A stretch of DNA of 64,000 nt from Pascua guehoae (Eukaryota; Basidiomycota; Tremellomycetes; Trichosporonales; Trichosporonaceae). The stretch's first letter is position 1, and each line of letters starts with the position of its first letter. Positions 56,415-64,000 of the stretch are shown here, in pieces. The stretch spans positions 82,282 through 146,281 of the forward strand of contig BCJX01000009.1 of NCBI GenBank assembly GCA_001600415.1, given 5' to 3'. The notes under the pieces are model-generated. The model was given only the letters and a program-made list of their open reading frames with translations, made no database searches and was not told the DNA's origin. The position numbers and the translations under genes are program-made.

Positions 56415-59400
56415 ATGTCTTCGTCGCGCGACCCCCGTCCTGGTGCCGCTTCCACCCACCAGGTCGACGCGTGGGCCGACCACCTCAAGCTTGACCGTTC
56501 GGGTTCCAGCACTCCCGGCACCGTCCCCGTCACCCCTATCCAGACGTGAGTAGCAAACTACCCAAACACGTCCACACCCACATGACGCTTATCAGCCACC
56601 AGTGTCGACAGGCTCCGCAAGCAGCAGGCTGGCCACAATGGCCCCCTCAAGAAGGTGCTCGTCGCCAACCGTGGCGAGATTGCCATCCGTGTATTCCGTA
56701 CCGCCCACGAGCTCGCCATGTCGACCGTCGCCATCTACTCGCACGAGGACCGCATGAACTCGCACCGTTACAAGTCGGACGAGTCGTACCTTGTCGGCAA
56801 GGGTCTCCAGCCCGTCGCCGCCTACCTCGCCCAGGACGACATTCTCCGCATTGCCCTCGAGCACGGCGTTGACATGATCCACCCCGGGTGAGTAGCCACC
56901 CGGCGCCATTGGGGTCATTGTTGCCGATCCACGATCAACCCCTTTGGTCCTCGCAGCCGATCAGACGCAGACGCTTACTCCACAGCTACGGTTTCCTTTC
57001 CGAGAACGCCGACTTTGCCAGGAAGGTCGAGGCCGCTGGCATTGCCTTCATTGGTCCCCGCCCCGAGACCATTGACGCCCTTGGTGACAAGACCAAGGCC
57101 CGTGACGTTGCCATCAAGACTGGTGTCCCCGTCGTTCCCGGTACCCCTGGCCCCGTCGAGTCGTACGACCTCGCCGAGGACTTTATCAACAAGTACGGCT
57201 TCCCCGTCATCATCAAGGCCGCTATGGGTGGTGGTGGTCGTGGTATGCGTGTCGTTCGCGACAAGGAGAGCTTCAAGGAGAACTTTGAGCGTGCGGTTTC
57301 CGAGGCCAAGGCGGCGTTCGGTGACGGCACCGTCTTTGTCGAGCGCTTCCTCGACAAGCCCCGCCACATTGAGGTCCAGCTCCTTGCCGACTCGCAGGGC
57401 AACTGTGTCCACCTCTTTGAGCGTGACTGCTCGGTCCAGCGTCGTCACCAGAAGGTTGTCGAGATTGCGCCCGCTCCCCACCTCGACGAGCCCGTTCGCC
57501 AGGCCATCCTCAACGACGCCCTCAAGCTCGCCCACTCGGTTGGCTACCGCAACGCCGGTACCGCAGAGTTCCTCGTCGACCAGCAGAACCGCCACTACTT
57601 TATCGAGATCAACCCTCGTATCCAGGTCGAGCACACCATTACCGAGGAGATTACCGGCATTGACATTGTCGCCGCCCAGATCCAGATTGCCGCTGGCGTC
57701 ACCCTCGAGCAGCTCGGTCTTACCCAGGACCACATCCACCGCCGTGGCTTTGCCATCCAGTCCCGTATCACCACCGAGGACGCGGCGGCCAACTTCCAGC
57801 CCGACACTGGTAAGATTGAGGTCTACCGCTCGGCCGGCGGTAACGGTGTTCGTCTCGACGCTGCGTCGGGCTACGCCGGTGCTCAGATCACCCCCCACTA
57901 CGACTCGCTCCTCGTCAAGTGCTCCGTCTCGGGTGCCACGTACGAGGTCGCTCGCCGCAAGATGCTCCGTGCGCTCATCGAGTTCCGTATCCGTGGTGTC
58001 AAGACCAACATTCCCTTCCTGATCCGCCTCCTCACCCACCCCATCTTTGAGTCTGGCAAGACCTGGACCACCTTTATCGACGACACCCCCGAGCTCTTCA
58101 AGCTTGTCCAGTCGCAGAACCGTGCCCAGAAGCTCCTCGGCTACCTCGGCGACCTTGTCGTCAACGGCTCGTCGATTGCCGGCCAGTCGGGCGAGCCCGG
58201 CCTCAAGACCGAGGCCATCATCCCCACCATTGTTGACAAGGACCTCAAGGCCGTCGACACGTCGGTTCCTCAGCTCAAGGGTTGGCGCAACATTATTGTC
58301 AACGAGGGCCCCGCCGCCTTTGCCAAGGCCATCCGCGCCTACCCCGGCACCCTCATTATGGACACCACCTGGCGTGACGCCCACCAGTCGCTCCTCGCTA
58401 CCCGCATGCGTACCATCGACATGGCCAACATTGCCAAGGAGACTTCGCACGCTCTGTCCAACGCCTACGCCCTCGAGTGCTGGGGTGGTGCCACCTTTGA
58501 CGTTGCCATGCGCTTCCTCTACGAGGACCCCTGGGAGCGTCTCCGCACCCTCCGCAAGCTCGTCCCCAACATTCCCCTCCAGGCCCTTGTCCGCGGTGCC
58601 AACGCTGTCGGTTACACTTCGTACCCCGACAACGCCATCTACGAGTTCTCCAAGAAGGCCGTCGAGGCCGGTCTTGACATTTTCCGTGTCTTTGACTCGC
58701 TCAACTACTTTGAGAACCTCAAGCTTGGCATTGACGCGGCCAAGAAGGCCGGCGGTGTCGTCGAGGGTACCATTTGCTACTCGGGTGACGTTGCCAACCC
58801 CAAGAAGACCAAGTACACTCTCCAGTACTACCTCGACCTCACCAACAAGCTTGTTGGCGAGGGCATCCACGTCCTCGGTATCAAGGACATGGCTGGTCTT
58901 CTCAAGCCCGAGGCCGCTCGCATGCTTGTTGGCGCCATCCGCAAGGCTCACCCCGACCTCCCGATCCACGTCCACTCGCACGACACGGCCGGTATCGCCG
59001 TCTCGTCGATGCTCGCCGCCGCCCAGGCCGGTGCCGACGTTGTCGACGTTGCCATTGACGACCTCTCTGGTCTCACCTCGCAGCCCGCCATGGGTGCCGT
59101 TGTCGCCGCCCTCGAGCAGTCGGGTCTCGGCCCCGGCATCTCGCACGAGAACATTACCGCCCTCAACTCGTACTGGAGCCAGATCCGTGTCCTGTACGCG
59201 CCCTTCGAGGCCAACGTCCGTGCCTCGGACTCTGGTGTCTTTGACCACGAGATGCCCGGTGGCCAGTACACCAACCTCCAGTTCCAGGCCTCGCAGCTCG
59301 GCCTCGGCACTCAGTGGATTGAGATCAAGAAGAAGTACATTGAGGCCAACAAGCTCTGCGGTGACATTGTCAAGGTCACTCCTTCGTCCAAGGTCGTCGG

Positions 59401-60249
59401 CGACTTTGCCCAGTTTATGGTCTCGAACCAGCTCTCGTCGCAGGACGTCATGGACCGTGCCAGCAAGCTCGACTTCCCCTCGTCGGTCGTCGAGTTCTTC
59501 CAGGGCTACCTCGGCCAGCCGTACGGCGGCTTCCCCGAGCCCCTCCGCTCCGACATTATCCGCAACAAGCCCCGTATCGACCAGCGCCCTGGTCTCAGCA
59601 TGAAGCCCCTCAACTTTAGGCAGATCAAGAGCGAGCTTCGCGAGAAGTACGGCAACCACATCACCGACTTTGACGTGCAGAGCTACTGCATGTACCCCAA
59701 GGTCTTTGACGAGTTCCAGAGCTTCCTCGAGAAGTACGGCGACCTTTCGGTTGTCCCCACCCGCTGGTTCCTCGGCAAGCCCGAGATCAACGAGGAGATG
59801 ACCATTGAGATTGAAAAGGGTAAGACCCTCACCATCAAGCTCCTCGCCGTCGGTCCCCTCGACGCCAACAAGGGCACCCGCGAGTGCTTCTTTGAGCTCA
59901 ACGGCGAGACCCGTGCCCTCATTGTCACCGACCGCGCCGCCGCCATCGAGGTCGTTACCCGCGAGAAGGCCACCGCCGACCCCGGCTCGGTCGGCTCGCC
60001 CATGTCGGGTGTCGTCATTGACGTCCGCGTCAAGGAGGGCCAGGAGGTCAAGGCTGGCGACCCGGTGAGTTTTGTGTTTCTCTCTGCATTGTTCACTGCT
60101 GACTCCTTTCCCAGCTCATGGTTCTGTCTGCGATGAAGCTCGAGTCGGTCGTCTCGGCGCCTGTTTCGGGCAAGGTTACCCGTGTGGTCGTGCAGGACAA
60201 CGACTCTATTAACCAGGGAGATTTGTGCGTTGAGATTGGGCATATTTGA
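56415..60249 (+). CDS. PYC: Pyruvate carboxylase
   Basis: Biotin enzyme that makes oxaloacetate from pyruvate, bicarbonate and ATP; cytosolic in most fungi. Four exons: 56415-56545, 56603-56887, 56986-60064 and 60115-60249, giving 1209 residues (family about 1180). Biotin carboxylase domain: [20 protein letters not shown]-grasp loop [30 protein letters not shown] and [13 protein letters not shown]. Carboxyltransferase domain: [50 protein letters not shown]. Biotin carrier domain: the final exon starts [20 protein letters not shown], where AMK is the biotin site. Codon use is strongly biased to C/G at third positions, typical of high expression. No mitochondrial presequence is evident. The start at 56415 ([10 protein letters not shown]) has a weak context; a spliced start at 55612 is a real alternative. 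Confidence 0.97.
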
Positions 60250-61297
60250 AGGGTGGACTGTGACAACAGCGTGTAGAATGTAGGTAGACGTTTTATGGAT
60301 GCCGTCTAGGAAGCACAAGTATGAGAGCTGCAGCTTGTCCATTTAGAGTATAGAATGGAATATGGCACATGTGTGGGGTGGATCCTGGGACAGCAGAGTC
60401 AAAGTAGGTAACAAGGGGACCAAACAGATGTTGTACACACAGAAAACCACGGCTCGTACGGCGAGAACACAACTCGTACTGCCGTTACACCATCTGAATG
60501 TCGCCCCTCGTCTGTCCACCCCATCGACACCAGCCGCGCGCCTCTCATCGCCATGACCACAACCCCCGCGTCAATGCACTACCAACCCGATACAATGGGC
60601 CTCACCCCCTTCCACAGGCGAGAAGCCACAGATTCCCGCCAGGGCACAGCGGCACACTGTTCGATAGGTGCCACCAGAGAGTGGCCCAGGGGCATGAATC
60701 CCAAAGCGTCCTTTGACACCTGGTATACGACTTTGACAAACGACAAGAGGAAATGGAGACAACTTGGGAGATGCTGATACCACCCCCGGCGCCGACGGAG
60801 AGGCTGGCAAGCGACCCATTACAGCATTGGGCAATCGGCACTGTGCGGTAGCATGTTGTCGCCTGGAGTGTACCATCTCGAGACATCGTGGCATCGTGGC
60901 ATCGAGGCATCGTGGCATCGAGGCATCGAGGCATCATGGCATCGTGGCATCGAGGCATCTCGTGCGAGGGCCGTGTCGCCATCCCAAGTGCCCGAAGAGG
61001 CGGCATGCAAGGTCTGTACGGTTGGTTGGCCTTTGTTGCTGCACGCACTTGCAAGGATGGGCGTGGCCAGTGTGGTGATCACGGAACGCGCTAGTGGGAC
61101 AACTAGATGCTACCCCCAGACGTGGGGGGAAGACCGGGGGCACGAATGGAGATGATTGCTCCAGGCAGGTATCAACAGAATGCAGCCACCGGCACTTCAA
61201 GTCCACACGGGTACTCTTCGCGAGTCAGATAGAACCCAAGTGGGACACGCGTGACGCCGGCGACCTCGAGGCTCTGACCATATCTATACGATGCATC
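60250..61297. other. Convergent region PYC / GEP4
   Basis: About 1 kb between facing stop codons, with an 8-bp minisatellite near the middle. No gene is recognised. Confidence 0.55.
60884..60959 (+). repeat. 8-bp minisatellite (CATCGAGG/CATCGTGG)n
   Basis: About 9.5 copies with A/T variation at base 6 (one copy CATCATGG). The phase-shifted unit CGAGGCAT differs by one base from GGAGGCAT, the reverse-complement unit of the array at 29132-29466. Confidence 0.92.
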
Positions 61298-62544
61298 CTA
61301 GGCACTGCGCGCCACCATGTCCTCCTTGGCCTTGTGCGCCACTTCGCTCCCGCTCTCGCTCTCGCGCTTGTCGGCTGCGGCTCTCCTGCGCTCCTTGAAC
61401 GCGGCCTTTTGCCTGGCGCCAAACGCCTTGATGTGGGCCCACGACGCGCGCCCCGCGCTCGCCGAGGCGGCGGCGAGGACGCGGCCTGCCCGCGCCGACA
61501 GGACGGCGAGGATGCGCGAGGCGGCGGCGATGCCTGTGCCCGCGACCGTGAGGGTGGCGGCGAGCATGGGGCGCCAGCGCCACGTGCGCGGGTGCCATGT
61601 GAGGGGTGGGCCGTCCTCGTGGAGGTATGTGACGGGGTTGAGGGCGGTGGCGATGCGGCCCCACCTGGCGTGGAGGTCGCGCGAGACGCGTTGGCGGAGT
61701 GTGAGGGCCGGAGGTGGTGGGGGGTCGACGCGGACGTAGGCTGCCCATGGGTTTGAGGGGTCGGCGAGCTGGTGGCCCGAGAGCCACGACTCGATGCTGC
61801 GCACGAGGCGCAGGTCGCGGGGCTGGGGAAGCTCGGTGGTCACGACCGACAGGGCCGGGGGAAGGGGCTCAGCGGTGGGTGGGAGGAGGGTGTCGAGGCG
61901 GCGTGCGAGGAGGACATCGGTGAAGAGTCGGTCGCCAACGACGAGGATCCGGAGAGGCGAGGCCGGGGCAGCGGGCGGCGGCGTCGACGGCGCATCCGGG
62001 GTGGCACCGGCCGCAAGACTCGCGTCGGCGCTTGCCTCGGCCGTGTCCTTTGACTCTGGCGGAGGGAGAGGGGACGTGGTCGCTGCCGGCCCGCCCTTGT
62101 TCGCCGCCACCATGCGCTGCTCGAGATCTCCGCGGGATCCACGAACGAGCGGCCCGCATAATGGGCCCTCGACATCTTTTTCCCACCTAGCCAACAGGTC
62201 CGACTCGGCCTCGTCCCCTTGCCGCTCGGCACGGTCAAGGCGCGACTGCACTGCAGCGCGCTTGGTCGTCGGCGCGCCCAGGCGGCCCGCAAAGTAGTCG
62301 ATGATCTCGGGACCACAGGCCGGTTTCGGCAACGCGTGGGCTAGGACCGGGACACCGAGCGATGTTGACAAGGCCTCGGCGCCAATGCCCCCGCGGTCCT
62401 TGTGTGAGCCGGCAGAGTTGGACACGAGCAGGACGCGGTTGGGGAACGTGGCTTTTAGTGTCGCCCACGCAGAGGCGTAGGCCGGGAAGACGGTGTCGAC
62501 ATGTGGGAGTGTCTGGGGTTAGCGGGGCGGGAAAGGGGGTGGGG

Positions 62545-62588
<44 letters not shown>

Positions 62589-63849
62589 TAGGGCAGCAAG
62601 TTGATTGTAGTATGCAAGGAGACGAGAGTAAAGGATTGCGGAAAGTGGCCCAGGACCGAGAATAGCGCGCCGCACAAAAGACAAGCAGACAAAAGGGACC
62701 AGGCGAGGACGTACAGGGCAGAGAGGGAATATCGAGCAGGCGAAACAGAAATAGTTTACACCACACCAGGAGGGGGGGAAGGGGTAGAAGAGGGATATAA
62801 GAATAGATGAAGCAGAAATAGTTCACACCACAGGCAACGAGGGGAACAGAAGAGGCCATTGCTAATAGAGACTGAAGGCAGCCCATGCCAAAAGATGCAG
62901 CCCATGCTAACGGAGGCTGAAGACCGAGGTGGGGCTGGGAAGACCAGACAACCAGATGAGCAGACGAGCAGACGAGCAGACGAGCAGACGATCAGACCAC
63001 CAGACCACCAGACCACAAGACCACCATACCAGGCGACCATACCAGGCCACCAGGTCACCAGACGAGCACGAGAACAAGGGGAGCGGTCGCAGAGCCATGC
63101 CAGTCACAAGGATGCCGCAGTATCCGTACTCGCCACTTGTGGATGCCGACGCTTGCTCAGCCCGCTGCATGTTCCGGGTTCTCTCCAGAAGCACCCCTTG
63201 CGGATACGTCGGCTACATGGCCCGTTACTGCCCTGCAAGTGACAGATAGGGCAGGTAGAGGAGTTAAGGGCCGAGGAGTCACGGACAGAGGAGTCAAGCG
63301 CAGATAGAGCGACTCGAGCAGAGAGTAGTGACTCGCGCTGGCTCCGACAGCAATCAGGCAACCTCATGGCTCTCACACCAACGTTCTGCCCTCTTGAAGG
63401 CACAGCTCCATGTCCCAGCTGCCCGCTCATGGCGACCCGCCGCCACTGGGCTTTCTACACAGCCGGCATGGGGGACCACGAGGATCTACTCACAGCCCTC
63501 TCCAGTGCCAAGCTTCATGTCCCTTTGTACGCTGCTCTCTTATGAACCCCATACAGCGTCCAGGCCTCTCGTTGCAGCTCACAACCTCCATCCTACTCTA
63601 TCGCCGTCTGTTCTCCCGTTCTGAACGTCCCAGTCCCCCGTCCTAGTCCCAGCCGCCCCAGCCGTTCCAGTCCCAGCCGTTCCAGTCCCAGCCGCCCCAG
63701 CCGTTCCAGTCCCAGCCGTCCCCGTCCCACCCAACCTAGTCTCAACCGTTCCAGCCCCACGCCAGCACTCACCACACAATTGTCCTTATCCACCACGACG
63801 GCATTGTATCCCGCCCGTTTCAGCCCCGCAAAGTCGACGTGCGCGATGC
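61298..63849 (-). CDS. GEP4: Mitochondrial phosphatidylglycerophosphatase Gep4 (HAD family), 5' end outside window
   Basis: Dephosphorylates phosphatidylglycerophosphate in cardiolipin synthesis at the mitochondrial inner membrane. Two exons are visible, 63773-63849 and 61298-62512, with a 1260-bp intron between; earlier exons lie beyond the right edge. HAD motifs: GYNAVVVDKDNCVTLPHVDT (motif I Asp-x-Asp), RVLLVSNSAGS (motif II), AHALPKPACGPEIIDYF (motif III Lys) and LRILVVGDRLFTDVLLARRL (motif IV). Between motifs III and IV there is an insertion of about 110 residues rich in Ala/Pro/Ser, and after motif IV about 210 residues not found in the short yeast enzyme (185 aa), including a hydrophobic span MLAATLTVAGTGIAAASRIL and a Lys/Arg/Glu-rich tail. 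The visible part encodes about 430 residues. Confidence 0.88.
62547..62586 (+). repeat. 40-nt poly-G run in GEP4 intron
   Basis: Forty consecutive G on the plus strand (C on the coding strand), about 35 bp from the intron's acceptor. The true length is uncertain because sequencing of such runs is unreliable. Confidence 0.9.
62941..63063 (+). repeat. 8-bp periodic array GAGCAGAC / CACCAGAC in GEP4 intron
   Basis: Starts as exact GAGCAGAC copies, drifts through GATCAGAC and CACCAGAC to CACCATAC and CAGGCGAC. The 8-bp period holds through much of the array. Confidence 0.85.
63652..63745 (+). repeat. CCAGCCGTTCCAGTC-type array in GEP4 intron
   Basis: Several copies of a compound CCAGCCGNNCCAG / CCAGTCCCAG unit, in the same intron and close to the donor side (on the minus strand). 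Confidence 0.85.
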
Positions 63850-64000
63850 CTGGGACCCGAGGAGAGTCGAGTAGAGCCGAGGAGAGGAGAGCAGAGTCAG
63901 TCGAGGGGTGAAGAGTAGAGTTGAAGTAGAGGCGAGAGAGTTGGTGACGAGGAAAAGGAAAATGTCAGCATTGAGTAATCGACTTCGGCCGCCCCAGGTC

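Noticed and set aside
58047..59603. 518-codon Ser/Arg/Pro-rich frame on the plus strand inside pyruvate carboxylase
   Set aside because: A +1 shadow of the coding frame; no independent start or splice structure.
56975..59659. 894-codon open frame antisense to pyruvate carboxylase
   Set aside because: It is the mirror of strongly GC3-biased codons in the real gene; composition is Val/Gly/Asp/Leu-rich with no domain.

Overview
The window is nuclear DNA from a GC-rich fungus with intron-dense genes. Introns begin GTGAGT/GTGCGT-like, carry a CTRAC branch point and end CAG or TAG; many are only 33-60 bp. Protein content (GH10 xylanase, CYSTM protein, HAP5, a Ste18-type G-gamma, an annexin with a Gly/Tyr/Pro/Ala-rich head) and intron style point to a basidiomycete yeast of the Tremellomycetes, probably the Trichosporonales (Trichosporon, Cutaneotrichosporon, Apiotrichum). 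The clade assignment is inference from style and gene set, not a search.

I could build 18 protein genes exon by exon, checking that splice phase closes to an intact frame, plus two intron-containing tRNA genes. From left to right: CKS1 (+); U2AF large subunit (-); a conserved hypothetical protein with a calponin-homology-like segment (+); exosome RRP42 (-); SMC5/6 subunit NSE3 (+); CCAAT-factor subunit HAP5 (-); a cytosolic GH5 glucanase-like enzyme (+); an annexin (+); TOM6 (-); G-protein gamma subunit (+); a BTB/POZ-like protein (-); PRP18 (-); ubiquitin E2 variant MMS2 (+); secreted GH10 xylanase (-); tRNA-Gly(UCC) (-); a class C beta-lactamase-like serine hydrolase (+); an unrecognised Ser/Pro-rich protein (+); tRNA-His(GUG) (+); a PITH-domain protein (+); a CYSTM microprotein (-); pyruvate carboxylase (+); and mitochondrial PGP phosphatase GEP4 (-, 5' end outside the window).

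The genes do not form a pathway cluster. They are ordinary dispersed functions: cell cycle, splicing (U2AF, PRP18), RNA decay, DNA repair (NSE3, MMS2), transcription, mitochondrial import and cardiolipin synthesis, signalling and secreted hydrolysis. Orientation alternates, giving divergent promoter pairs (RRP42/NSE3, HAP5/GH5, PRP18/MMS2, TOM6/G-gamma, xylanase/hydrolase, CYSTM/PYC) and convergent tails.

The most unusual structure is in the non-coding parts. Introns fall in two classes: tight 33-90 bp ones, and 320-1260 bp ones, several of which hold tandem repeats. Repeat units of 8 bp recur at three loci, two with nearly the same unit. Two assembly gaps (runs of N) lie in introns, one inside such a repeat and one in G-rich sequence. 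Other points of interest are a frame-neutral last intron that decides whether G-gamma gets its CaaX box, two competing first exons for pyruvate carboxylase, an 878-nt ATG-free leader before the orphan gene at 43450, a cluster of five TGTTCAACA palindromes behind the annexin gene, and about 5 kb without a recognisable gene upstream of pyruvate carboxylase. I found no CRISPR array, rRNA or recognisable intact transposon.
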